Assembly: GCA_037447605.1 (NCBI GenBank) | Contig: CM074804.1 | Coordinates: forward strand, 4,389,911 to 4,453,910 | DNA from: Zygnema circumcarinatum | Lineage: Eukaryota; Streptophyta; Zygnematophyceae; Zygnematales; Zygnemataceae | Reading direction: 5' to 3' | Length of the DNA stretch: 64,000 nucleotides | Part shown: positions 20,680 to 35,402 of the stretch, one piece after another | Layout of the letters: each line of letters opens with the position of its first letter | How positions within the stretch are numbered: position 1 is the stretch's first letter | Made by a program: the position numbers and the translations under genes | The notes under the pieces: model-generated | The model's database searches: none | What the model saw: only the letters and a program-made list of their open reading frames with translations | Told to the model about the DNA's origin: nothing

Positions 20680-21460
20680 GACAGGCGTGGCAGGCCGTCC
20701 GCGTTTCTGGGGACGGGTAGGATAAAACGACAAAATAGGCCAGTGGCCGAACTCGTACGTGTGCCGACCAGTCAGCAGTGCCAGGTGGCGGCAACAGCGG
20801 CCCTCGTCCGGGCAGCGCGCACTGTTCAGTGGTCGGCGCTGACGGCGCTATCCGTACGGGCCGGGTCCGGTCCGGGCCGCACAGTGACTTCCCACGTCAG
20901 CATCACTGTCGGGCGGCACTCCCCCCCGAGGCCGCCCGCCACGTGGCAGTGTCCACGTCACTCTCCGGCGCGCACTCGCCCGGGCCGCCCCACATGGCGG
21001 CCCTCGCGGTCGAGGCCTTACAGCCGTACGAACGTACGGCCGGACGGCCTCGCCGGCTGGACCTCGCCCAAAGCTTTCGCCCGGCTCCACCGACCGCCGC
21101 CGCGGGCCATCCACATTTCTGGGCCTCCATTGGCCGCGCGTTTTCCGGAACCGGCCGACAAATTTTCAGAGAGCGCCCCGCGATCTACTCCGTACGATCG
21201 TACCACCCGCGAAGCGTCCGCAGCGCGGCCAGCGCGGCGCCGCCCGCCGGTCAGCGGCCGTGTCGGTGCGCTAGACGACGACGGAGTAACGCCACGTGTC
21301 AAACGTGTCAGAGGCGGATCCCGACAGCGACTGCCGTACAATACCGTACGGCCGCGCGGGAGTCAACTGGTGACGGCCGTAGGCCTCACGCCGAGCCGCG
21401 CGACGGCTCTGCGCGCCACGTGGCCTAGCAAGCTAGGACGCACCGACCTACGGCCCGACG
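20680..21460. repeat. GC-rich block dense in CGTACG/GTACGG
   Basis: The palindrome CGTACG and variants GTACGG/CCGTAC recur many times (for example near 20855, 21025-21040, 21190, 21337-21350). The interval also holds CACGTGG/CCACGTC words. Similar clusters occur elsewhere in intergenic DNA of the window. No coding signal was found. Confidence 0.6.
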
Positions 21461-21600
21461 GGCAACCCGACCCTCCATGGCTGGCCCGCGCCATTCCTCG
21501 CCAACCCGTTACAAAACAATAAGATATAACATTAACACTAACAATGAACAACTCGGCACAGGGAGGGAGCAAGGCGCACCCACCTGGAGGAGGCGATCAA

Positions 21601-23028
21601 TCAGAGGAATTTGTTCGCCAGGAACGCGGCCAGGTCCGCCCCCCCCTCGCCCTCGCCCTCTCCCTCCCCCCCCTCCTCGCGCTTCACGCGGGGGGGGGGC
21701 GCGTGGCCCTCTCCCGACTCGCCTCTCCTTTCGGCGCTGCCCTTACTCTCTCCCCCTCCCCCTCCTCCCTCTCCCCCCCCCACCTCCAAAAAGCTTCTGC
21801 TCTGGCTCGGTTCCCCTATCACCACCCCTCTCTCTCTCTCTCTCCCTCTCCCTCTCCCTCCCGCGAGCATTCCTCCCTCCTCTCCGCCTCCCTGCAACCC
21901 CAGCCACTCCGCCCCTGGAAGCCCGCCCCGCAAGTACGGCGCCTCTGTTGACAAGGTCACATTTGGAACCCCCAATTTCACGTTTAAATTCGGAATAAAA
22001 CTCGGACTAACATTGAAACCCTGGTCGAGGTTCGGACTGAGCCTGGGGTCCAAGCCGGCAGGGTTCAGGCTCGGACTGGGCGTGCGGCCCTCCCTCTCCA
22101 TGGAGGCCTCCGCCCTCTTCTTCTTCGCGTACCGTGCCTGCCGCACCCTCCCTTGCAGTCTCCGCCGTAAAATTCTCGGATCCGTTTGAGCGCGTAAATC
22201 CACTCTGTTCGGGTGCCTCAAAAGGTCCGGGTCCTCCGCCGGATTATAATTCAAACCCCGCGAGGGGTCTCTCACCCTCTCTCTCTCTCTCCTTCCCCTC
22301 CCCTCCGCCTTCACAACAAGCCCCGTCCCTCCCCCCCCCGCCCTCAAAGCCACCGCCCGCGAAGAGACTTCCCTGGGACCTCCTTTCTGCGCAGCTTCAG
22401 ACGTGCCTTCCAGGAAGCTTCCTCCCCCCCCCCCCGCCTTCCCCGGGTGGAGAGACGACGGCGTGGGCGGAATAAAGCAGTCGCCGACCCCTCCCCCCGC
22501 CGCCGTTCCATGCTGGAAACTCGCCGTAGAACTGGGCGCGAGCGTGAGCCACGCGGGCAGCGTCTCCCTGTGCGATCTATGTTGCCGTTTGGCGGAACGG
22601 TGAGAGGAGCTCGAGGTGCCCTCCTCGCTGCCCTCCTCCTCTCTCTCCCTCTCCTCCTCCCCCTCCCCCTCCCCCTCCCCCTCCTCCTCTTCTTCCTCCT
22701 CCCCCTCCTCCTCAGCCGTCGTCTCCCTCTCCTGCCTTCCCGGGCTGCCCGCCAACCCGCTCGCAGGGCGGATCGATCTTCCAAAAATTCGCGGCTCCGC
22801 GGTGGTGGAGCTGGCGGCGGGCTCGCCCTCTCGGCTGGCGGACCGGACGCGAGGAAGGAGGGAGGGGTCCGGAACCTTCTGGAACCTTCTGGAGACCTTC
22901 TGGAAGGTTCCGGAAGGATCCGGGAGGGGGCGGGGGTCGGGAGGGAGCCAGGGAGGGGGGGACTGCGAGAGGGACCGCTGCCGGTCCTCCCGCCCCGAGG
23001 AGCCGCCTGAAGGAGGGCCTTCTTGCAT
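21601..23028 (-). CDS. Possible intronless gene: Glu/Gly-rich protein with a basic segment
   Basis: I do not recognise this gene. A 475-codon open frame runs from ATG at 23028 to a stop at 21601. It has a Pro/Ser-rich N-terminus, a Glu-rich stretch near residues 110-140, a Ser/Arg segment, and Gly-rich linkers. The least low-complexity part is about residues 255-310: DPDLLRHPNRVDLRAQ followed by TDPRILRRR and RVRQARYAKKKRAE. This basic helix-like run superficially recalls a bZIP DNA-contact region, but it lacks the invariant Asn and has no leucine zipper after it. The C-terminus (ADLAAFLANKFL) is again non-repetitive. DNA here is strongly purine-biased on this strand, which favours long open frames by chance, so the call is tentative. 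Confidence 0.4.
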   Translation of the reverse strand: MQEGPPSGGSSGREDRQRSLSQSPPPWLPPDPRPLPDPSGTFQKVSRRFQKVPDPSLLPRVRSASREGEPAASSTTAEPRIFGRSIRPASGLAGSPGRQERETTAEEEGEEEEEEEGEGEGEGEEEREREEEGSEEGTSSSSHRSAKRQHRSHRETLPAWLTLAPSSTASFQHGTAAGGGVGDCFIPPTPSSLHPGKAGGGGGSFLEGTSEAAQKGGPREVSSRAVALRAGGGGTGLVVKAEGRGRRERERVRDPSRGLNYNPAEDPDLLRHPNRVDLRAQTDPRILRRRLQGRVRQARYAKKKRAEASMEREGRTPSPSLNPAGLDPRLSPNLDQGFNVSPSFIPNLNVKLGVPNVTLSTEAPYLRGGLPGAEWLGLQGGGEEGGMLAGGRGRGRERERGVVIGEPSQSRSFLEVGGGEGGGGGGESKGSAERRGESGEGHAPPPRVKREEGGEGEGEGEGGADLAAFLANKFL

Positions 23029-23962
23029 GGCCCTGCGGGGGGGAGAGGGAGAGAGGCGGTGAGTTTAGAAGGGGGGGGGGGGGGGGAAGGGGGGAGAAGG
23101 GAGAGGGGAGAGGGGAGGGGAGGGAGGGAGGAAGAAAGAGGTGGACGAAGTGAAGGATGGGTGTGGGAGAGGAGGTTGGAGGGGGACAGTGGAGAAGGGG
23201 TAGATATGGGGAAATAATGCGGGAGAGGAAGAAAGGGTGAAAAGGAGGGGTAGGAGTAGGTGTGGGAAGATGGAAGGAGAAGGGACAGGAGGGGAGCTGA
23301 GGGGAAAAGGGAGGGGGGAGAGACGGGGAGGTGCCGATGGGAGGGAGAGGAGGGCAATGGGGTGGAGAGAGGAGCGATGGAAGGAGAGGGAACGTTGGAG
23401 TGGGTGAGGGCGGGAAGGAGTGCTGGGAGGGTACGGGAGAAGAGGAGGTGGAGCGAGACGGAGATGGTCGAGTTAACGGCAGAAGGGGCGGGGGAGAGGG
23501 GGAGAGGGGGAAAGGTGAACTGCAAAAAGCGGATTTCTTGCCAGCGAAACTTGAACTACCAAAATGCATAAAATGCCACATACTAGCTGCCCATTCACTT
23601 AAAAGTGAGAAAAAAAGAAAGAAAATGAGAGAGAAAAGTAAAGACAATATTCAAATAAAGCTAAACATCAAATTTGAAACTGTAACTGATCTATAGCAAC
23701 AGGGAACAAGCTCTCCCATTGCAGCCACGAGGAGGGACGCTGCGCAGCGCAGAGCGCATCGACTCGATATATCTATCTGCACCATCTTGAATGTATTACA
23801 TTTATGGCACGAATATAATCAATTACGGATTCTATGCGCTCCAGATTCAGTTCCGGGGACAGGGAGGAGAGGCACCTGTAGCGGGCGGTCAGGGGAGCGC
23901 GTCACACTCGGCCGCCTCCTGCCTTCATGCACATGGCGCCACGTAAGCCTGCCACGTCATCC

Positions 23963-24102
23963 AGGGAGGGAGGGAGGGAGGGAGGGAGGGAGGGAGGGAG
24001 GGAGGGAGGGAGGGAGGGAGGGAGGGAGGGAGGGAGGGAGGGAGGGAGAGGGAGGGAGGGAGGGAGGGAGGGAGGGAGGGAGGAGGGAGGGAGGGAGGGA
24101 GG
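23963..24102. repeat. (GGGA)n microsatellite
   Basis: About 140 bp of tandem GGGA, broken by only a few interruptions. The many evenly spaced GGG runs could form G-quadruplexes. Confidence 0.95.
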
Positions 24103-25077
24103 TTAATTGGTTGACCGCGGATAAAAGTTCACTATATTAGAGCAAACGAGAAAGAGGTTGCTGGGAAGGGAGAGTTCAAACTACGCGGTACTTCATGCTG
24201 ACCTTCACTCTGATCTCTGGTCACTGAATAATTTCTACATCACTTTTTTCCGACCTCGAGATTACTTTAAAAGTACCTCACAAGCTTAATTGTCAGGTTT
24301 TATTCCAAATGGCTAATGAAAAGGCCTTGGGGACACCAAAAAGCGTGGACTTAACTAAACATGCGGAAAATAGATAACGGCTGCAATAAGTACTATATGT
24401 TGTTTAATGCTATACATATATTTTAATATACGAAAAAAACGCAGCATAGGAGACATAAATAGTGAAGCTTTCACGAGCAGCAGTCTCACCGCAATCTCTC
24501 CCAAACAGTTCCATGCGCAGAAATCTCCTCAGCTGCCGTAGACTTCCCATCGCCTTATTTTCAAAAGTCGCACTTTAAAGCTCTTGCTGCTTAACACTTT
24601 GCCAGCTTGCAAAGTTTTCGCTCTTTCTCCGTCTCTCTCTCTCTCTCGCTCTCTCCTCTCTCTTTCACTGTCTCTCAAACTTTACTCTGCCACTCTCCCT
24701 CTCAGTGAATCAGGTCCCTGTTACTTCCCCCACTCGGGCTCCTCTCACTCCTCTCCGACAGCTCACTCCATCTCTGTCACACTCACTCTACCTTTCCCTT
24801 CTCACTCGGCTTGCAATCCCTTTCCCACACTCTTCCTCTCACCCTCACTCTCCCACTCCCCTTTCCCCCGTTCTCCTCTTTTCCCACCCTCCACCTGTCC
24901 CGCTCGCTCTCCTCCCCTTTACCTCCCCTCCTCCCTCTCCTCCTCCTCCCTCCCTCCCTCTCACTCTATCTCCTCCCGTCTTCCCTTCCACTTCTCTCCC
25001 TCTCCCCTCCACTCCCAGTCCCCGCTCCCTCCCCCCCAGTCCCCCCCCTGCGGTCCCCTCTCACGTACCATCATCGC

Positions 25078-25190
25078 CCGCCATGCCCCGCCATGCCATG
25101 CCATGCCCCGCCATGCCATGCCATGCCCCGCCATGCCATGCCATGCCCCGCCATGCCATGCCATGCCATGCCCTCCCCCGCATACGCCAT
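25078..25190. repeat. CCATGCC-type tandem repeat
   Basis: Tandem units alternate CCATG with CCCCG in a longer period of about 20 bp (GCCATGCCATGCCCC). It is intergenic. Confidence 0.9.
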
Positions 25191-25870
25191 GCCCTGCCGC
25201 CCATGCCCCCCCCATAACTCCACCCCAGCTCCCCTTCCGCCCCCTTCGCACGTGCGGCGAGTCCGCCGACACGGCCTCCGGAAATCCGCGGCGCGCCGTA
25301 CGGCTTCGTACAGTGCTCGAGTGGGCGGCCCGTCCGTACGGCCGCGTCCCTCTCGGAGGGACCTCAGTAATGGCGCCGCCCGTCTCCCGTACGTATCGTA
25401 CGGCCTCCGAGAGCCACGTGGCGCGAAGTAGCTCGCGGCGTTTGTCCGTTCCGCGCCGCCCTCCAAACCGTTGCGCGGTTTCTGTCCGGTTTGCCGCCAC
25501 CCGGGTTTCGCGGGCCGGGCCAAGTGGGACGAGAAAAAAAAAAAAAAAAGGTTTTGCGGTTTGGAATTTTGTGGTCGTGCCCTCGGACGGGGCCGAGCGG
25601 GGGGGTTCCATGTGGGGAGCGTTAAGACATATTATGAGTTGCAATGAGCTCCTAGGCTCAACATCGCGGGTGCAGAGGCAGCCCCACCGCCCCTTGGCTC
25701 ATCTTTCTCATTCATCCTTTTGAAATACCTTTCAATAAATTTACAACTCATTTAGTAAATAACAACGTTGTTTTTTAACTTATCTCAAATAAACGTTCGA
25801 CCTTTCGTTGGCTTGCTTTATTACCATTATGTTTTAACCGATCGAAATATTTTTTTTCCTCTACATTAGG

Positions 25871-26023
25871 GGGTGTCAGACTTAACAAAATCTTACGAAA
25901 AGCGTTACGAAAAAAAAGGTTACGAAAGTACTCCGCCGCAGAAGGATCGCTATTATACTGGAGTACTCGTTCTGATGTCAAACTTACGAACACGCGTACT
26001 GAAATTTTTTAAGTCTGACACCC
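25871..26023. mobile_element. Small terminal-inverted-repeat element, copy 2
   Basis: The ends are GGGTGTCAGACTTAA and its inverse (25871-25885 and 26009-26023), enclosing only 153 bp. The left end continues CAAAATCTTACGAA, matching the inverse of the right end of the copy at 3521-4097 (CAAAATGTTACGAA). The right end matches that copy's left end. The two are therefore one family in opposite orientation. Internal TTACGAA words repeat near both ends. No coding capacity; no clear target duplication. Confidence 0.8.
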
Positions 26024-26741
26024 AGAGTGGCTTGTTAGCCCCCTTGCTCCTCCTCCTCCAGCTTGTTTCCAGCGACCCCTCCAAGGGCGAACCGATAGCC
26101 CCCCGTCGAACCCTCTTACCAGCGCAAGGGGCCGGGAGCAGGGCCAGCCAGTGGGGAGGCGCCACGTGGCATGAGTCGCCTCTAATACGCGTCCCTCCAA
26201 GTCTAGAGGCGCTTGGGGACGTGCGGCCGTACGATATAATCCGTACTGTACGAAAGTGGACCGTACGGCTAAAGCACATGGTGCTTCATGCATGCAGCAT
26301 GATAGTTGCAGCACTCGCTGCAATTGGGCATGGAACTGCTTCGTACGGTATGAAACATGGGATGGCGGCGTGTTCACCAGGTTTGCAGATGTCACAAAAT
26401 GCGTCTAGTGGCATCTAGAAGAATCACAAGGCCAGAGATTGGGTGTGAACCATGAATGCATAAAGCTGATTGCCAAAGACAACAGTTTAACCATCCAATG
26501 CATAAATGACATTTGTGATCTTTGACATTGTGTATGTTGTCGTAACCCAAAATTTACTATAAGTATGGAGAAAATGGTGTTTGTCAATGTGTTGCAAAAA
26601 GGTAATATGTATGTTGGGCTCACTTGTTTAAGGGGTTTTTTGAAATGTGGGTTCTTTACCAATAGAAAAGCCGGACCAAGGTTGACATAAACTATTAAGC
26701 AACCGTAAATGGAGGGCATAAAGGGTGTCTTTACTTATGGG

Positions 26742-27168
26742 CAGGCATCACAAAATAAGGGATATCCTTTAAATATCGTAAATAGTTTACTTAAGTTTGC
26801 TATTTTTTGTATATTGTCCTTAAGTCTTTTGTGACCAGGTTTCCATGGTTCTCCACGATGATTTGTCCATTTACAATTGATGGCTTTGCCATCGTAAGAT
26901 CAATGCCATATCAAGCATGCTTATTCAAGGGACAAAGGCAGATTAATGTAGAAATTTACCCTTAAACACCATAAAAAGCCCTAAAAACTATAAAATAAAT
27001 TGTTACAAACTACTCAAAAAGCCCATATACAGATTTACATGAACATGTACTTAAAGCAAGAGTATCATCCATACATATTCCTTGTCCGCATATGCTTTAT
27101 CAGGTTTTTGCAAAAATAATTCACGGGACAATACCCTGTGTTAGGTCAAAATTCCTTACTTGCTCATG
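26742..27168. mobile_element. Degraded relative of the hAT-like element
   Basis: The left part (CAGGCATC..AAATAAGGGATATCC, then TTTAAATATCGTAAATAG) resembles the left part of the 33597-34460 element (CAGGCCTC..AAATAGGGGAGATCC, then CTAAATATCATAAATAG). The right part (GGGACAATACCCTGTGTTAGG) resembles GGGGACAGTCCCCTATCTTA there. CAAACTACTCAAA occurs inside both. Boundaries are approximate and no target duplication was found. Confidence 0.5.
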
Positions 27169-27913
27169 GACCGTGGGTAGTAGTTGGTCAAAGTTGATCC
27201 ATCCGAGAATAGATCCGTGACTTCAAAGCGGGGGCGCTTTGGTGGGATCTTGACGACTTGGGGTTGATTCCCGAATCGACGTAGCTGCCTTTACGTCCTT
27301 CATCAAACCCACTAGAATTGTTTCTTCTCATCAGTGTGTGAACTACATAATCTTCAACAATCATGTTTTCACAATTTAGCAAGTGAGCTTGAAGGTGGCC
27401 TGCTTGTATCCATAGTCGCACCACATCGAGTGCACTTGGTTACATAACGATTGATTGAACCCCCCGAAGGAACCCATCCCATGCATTTGATAATGTAGAC
27501 TCCAGTTCAACCCATCGGAGAGGTTCACTGCATAAAGGCACGGCCGGTCGACTTTGGGTTGCCGACAAATGAGTAGTAGACATTAACGGTGAAATAGACG
27601 TCGAAGTCTATTGCACACCGTCACAGACACGAAAACGGAAAGCCCTTGCTTGACCTTCCAAAGTACCCCCTTAACGCTGCTCTCGTCAATCGTCTTCGTC
27701 CCGTGGCCGGCCATCACTGGTAAGCGTGCCGTGACCTAGGGCAGGGGCACGGGATGTATGTGAGTCGCGGACAACCCGTGCCCCGGGCATGCCCTTGACA
27801 GGCATGACAGGCATGCCCTTCAGACCGTGCCTCCAACACTTTTTCGCACGCGCGCTGCCCCCTTCCCCCGGTTCAATCCCAACTCCTCTCCCTCTCCTTC
27901 TCTTCCCTTCCCC

Positions 27914-27923
27914 NNNNNNNNNN
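27914..27923. other. Assembly gap (10 N)
   Basis: Ten N bases are flanked by poly-C runs. The true gap length is unknown. Confidence 0.98.
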
Positions 27924-28030
27924 CCCCCCCCCCCCCCCCCCCTTCCCCTCCCCCTCACCCCCCAGCCTCACCTTTTCCCAACCCCCACACCCCCTCCCCC
28001 CCATTCCTTTTCTTGCCTGCATCTCTCTCA

Positions 28031-28358
28031 GACAGTGGAGATGATAGCACACGAGCAGGCGAACCTGGACCCCGCACCTCCCGCGGACCATGACAAATAC
28101 TTCCGTCCGTCCATTCCAAAAAAAAATTCTGAACAGTCTAATGTTTCCCTCCTGCTCCTACTGACTTTCAAAACAAAAAAAAATAGCTTAGGGCCTCCTG
28201 CAGCTCGCAATACTGCTGCCTCCTCGCCTCTCAAAGAGAGCTCCTATGTGCCTCAGCCTCCACAGCATGGTGCTGTGCGCCCTCACACAGTGAGCCATAC
28301 CCTAAAGTCAACTGCTGATACCAGAATAATCCTGCGAGCCAAAAAGCCTACACTTTGA
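28031..28358 (+). other. Exon-like open stretch next to the gap, unrecognised
   Basis: After a good 3' splice-site sequence (tgcatctctctcag) an open frame reads TVEMIAHEQANLDPAPPADH then DKYFRPSIPKK before becoming less protein-like; a stop follows at about 28356. It could be a terminal exon of a gene whose upstream exons lie across or beyond the gap, or chance. I do not recognise a family. Confidence 0.25.
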
Positions 28359-28403
28359 AGCCTATGGCTTGCACGTTACCTACTATGCCGGCTCCCATTA
28401 TCC

Positions 28404-33081
<4,678 letters not shown>

Positions 33082-33596
33082 CTTGCCGACTTCCAGGTGT
33101 CAAAAGAAGCCTTCCAGACCCTCACTTCAGTTTTCCTCCCGCAAGACCAAAACAGCTTTCCTAGAAGTAGATCACAGTAATGCTCGCTTCACTATCAATC
33201 CCTGTACCAAACCCTAATCCGACCCGATCAGCTCTATGCCCAGGCTCCAACGCATGCAGCCAACATTCCTCCTCCGATCTCCTTAGCCTAACTCTTAATA
33301 AAGCCTCGTCCTCCTTCTTTAGAGCCTCTGACTATGTCCCAATCGCCATGGCTTTCTGGACATGTGACATGAAGGCCGCCCTCCTTCCAGGTACGTGGCG
33401 GAACCGGCAGCTGCTCTGCCTTGCCGTTGCAGGGCGGGGAGGGGTGGGGCGGGGGCGGGGCCTTCAGAAGGGCATCTCGCCCGAAAACGGCTAATGTGAA
33501 CACAACAGGTTTCAGATTTTTCAATTGTGAACACGACCAGACTTTCCCCGGCGCGCCTCCAAAGTCAATGAATGAAATGGGTCATAGGCTCATAGC
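33082..33596. promoter_or_regulatory. Upstream region of delta-COP
   Basis: Contains a telo-box AAACCCTAA at 33209-33217, about 130 bp upstream of the start codon, and a G-rich stretch (33431-33460). It presumably includes 5' UTR and promoter. No exon was seen. Confidence 0.5.
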
Positions 33597-34460
33597 CAGG
33601 CCTCTTCAAATAGGGGAGATCCCCTAAATATCATAAATAGCTTATTTATGTAAGATTTTGAGATTAGTTTACGTGATTTCAACTTAAATACCACACAAGC
33701 CCCAAAAAAGCATTTTTTTGGTTAAAAACAAAAAGGAAATGAATTACATTTGCAACCACGATAGCAATGATGTATATGAACTTTACTTGTTGGTATAACA
33801 ACACGGCTTTAGAAACTGGTGCAATCTCTTCGACTCTTATAGATTGGTAAATTTTACCAATCATTTAGAACAACTGTGCATTTGGCAATCACAACATATA
33901 GTTGCTTATTCAAAAACCCAATTGCTCGGAAACTTTGTAGATCCAATCCTAAGCTCTCTATTTCCTTTTCCATCCATCATTAATTACTCCAAGTATCACT
34001 TTAGAATCCATCATAGTCTTGAAATTTCCTCACAAAAACTCTATTCCAAATCATAACCTCTGAAATTATAGGTGTAGTCACAAAAGAAAAACTGAAATAG
34101 GAACTAAAATTAGAAATGAAATGAAAAATGATCTCACTCCCTTAAGAGTTTTAGGCTGAACAAGACAGCTATAGAAGTGATGCAAACTACTCAAAGAGAC
34201 CCTCGAAGAGCAGTCAAACTATCAAACTGTTTGTAGTGAAGAATGCCTTCCAATAAAAAGTCTGTCAACCTCTTTCGATACTCGTCTTTCTCCTATTCAA
34301 TTACTGAAAAATCAGACTCGACGGTAGCAGTGTTTGGAAATAATGAACGTCCGTACGTGCACGGTTTCGTCCGTACAGTCCATATTTACGTGTTTTTACA
34401 AAACCAAGTTAGGGGACAGTCCCCTATCTTAAGCCGAAATCCCCTATTTGAAGAGGCCTG
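33597..34460. mobile_element. Non-autonomous hAT-like transposon with intact ends
   Basis: The element starts CAGGCCTCTTCAAATAGGGG (33597) and ends with the exact inverse CCCCTATTTGAAGAGGCCTG (34460). The terminal match is at least 20 bp and perfect. It is flanked by identical 8-bp direct repeats CTCATAGC (33589-33596 and 34461-34468). An 8-bp duplication with CA(G)..(C)TG ends is the hAT superfamily signature. The 864-bp interior is AT-rich with no transposase frame, so mobilisation would need a partner in trans. It lies about 0.5 kb upstream of delta-COP and about 0.9 kb downstream of LSM3. Perfect ends and duplication suggest a fairly recent insertion. Confidence 0.9.
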
Positions 34461-35402
34461 CTCATAGCGCATGGCTAACTCACAGCCGCAGCCCCCGGGC
34501 AGCAGCAGCAGCTCCGGACTGTTTCTGTGCCTGACGGCCGCGCATCGAAGTGCTCTCAGGATCTGGATCGAGAGAGGACCGTGCCGGTATCGACAGTGCG
34601 TTCTATGGTACGTTACTGTACCGTCATGGGGGGTACCGTATACTGACCGTATCGGGATGTCCTGCAGGAGTCTGACTAGATCGACTGTCTGTGGGGTCGG
34701 AAGAGTGTCCTGGGTCGGAACGGCTTTAGGACCCACATGCACGATTTGCCATGGTCGCTTTTGCTGCTTAGAAACCCTGTTCCTATTCATGGCATGAGAT
34801 AAACACATTTGTTCGTCCATCCAAGACAATTGAACCATGTTGTTTGTCCATCATCACGAGCCACGCGGCATGGTATAAGGGGGAACAGCAGCCATGGCAT
34901 TTGTTTTCGCACAAAAGAAACAGGATGACTGACAATTTTCCTCACAACCACATTTGAATTGCCCAGAAAACATGAAAATCAAGGCTTTCACAAATACCAT
35001 AAGAATGGAACTAATAAGGCCACGAGTACTCTTCCACATAAGCCTTTCATTATGTCTAGAACAACAACGTTCTAGATTCCTCTCCTCACAAGCATCCAAT
35101 AACCGCACTAGTTTGGAAAAGAGCTTCAGCGAGCCTTATTCTTAGAATTTTGAAAAAAACAAAAAAAAAGGAACACGTTCCTTTAAAACGACAGGCAAAA
35201 TGATTTGAAGGCAGCTCCTTGTCACACTATTGAACATCGCTCCAGGTTAAAATGTCCAGAGGATGTGCATGTAGACAGCTAACATTGTGAGTTGCTCTCC
35301 TGAGGAGGACCTACTCCTAGCACAAGCCCTAAAAGCCTTGGAGTCCCCCAATGTTCTAAACTATGCATGGAAGTGGTCACTCTCGAGTGCAGAAAAAGGC
35401 GT
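34461..35402. other. Intergenic DNA downstream of LSM3
   Basis: Contains GTAC-rich words (34607-34655: GTACGTTACTGTACCGTC and GGTACCGTATAC) and otherwise ordinary sequence. It probably includes the LSM3 3' UTR. No gene was recognised. Confidence 0.5.

Larger units (their letters stand above)
17759..21600. other. Non-coding stretch with compositionally biased tracts
   Basis: No gene was recognised. In order: transporter 3' region to about 18150; a pyrimidine-rich tract (18180-18415); a purine/G-rich tract (18945-19165); a cluster of GTCAA words (19510-19680); a poly-A run (about 19858-19878); and a GC-rich block (about 20160-21480) dense in CGTACG and GTACGG. Open frames across the GC-rich block (such as 20557-21522) show no domain-like sequence and are most simply explained by composition. 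Confidence 0.55.
23029..25868. other. Intergenic stretch rich in simple repeats
   Basis: Contains a purine-rich tract (23070-23520), an ordinary AT-balanced stretch (23530-23900), the GGGA microsatellite (23963-24102), a pyrimidine-rich tract (24620-25060), CCATGCC repeats (25078-25190) and a GC-rich stretch with CGTACGG words (25290-25420). Open frames over the pyrimidine tract are low-complexity and not credible genes. Confidence 0.55.
26024..28403. other. Intergenic stretch including a degraded transposon and the assembly gap
   Basis: Holds a GTACG cluster (26218-26275 and about 26342), an AT-rich stretch with a degraded relative of the 33597-34460 element (about 26742-27168), a C-rich low-complexity run broken by a 10-N gap (27914-27923), and an exon-like open stretch after CTCTCTCAG (28031-28358). 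Otherwise nothing was recognised. Confidence 0.55.

Noticed and set aside
20557-21522. 321-codon frame in the CGTACG-rich block
   Set aside because: GC-rich DNA with few stops; the product is Arg/Pro/Ala-rich with no recognisable motif, splice context or start context.
22344-23525. Overlapping long open frames on both strands around 22.3-23.6 kb
   Set aside because: Several frames are open at once because of purine/pyrimidine strand bias. Only the 21601-23028 frame has any non-repetitive segments, so only that one is kept, at low confidence.
24584-25723. Long plus-strand open frame of about 379 codons
   Set aside because: It runs through CT-rich and CCATGCC repeat DNA, encodes mostly Ser/Pro/Leu low complexity, and its reverse strand is also open. 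Composition explains it.
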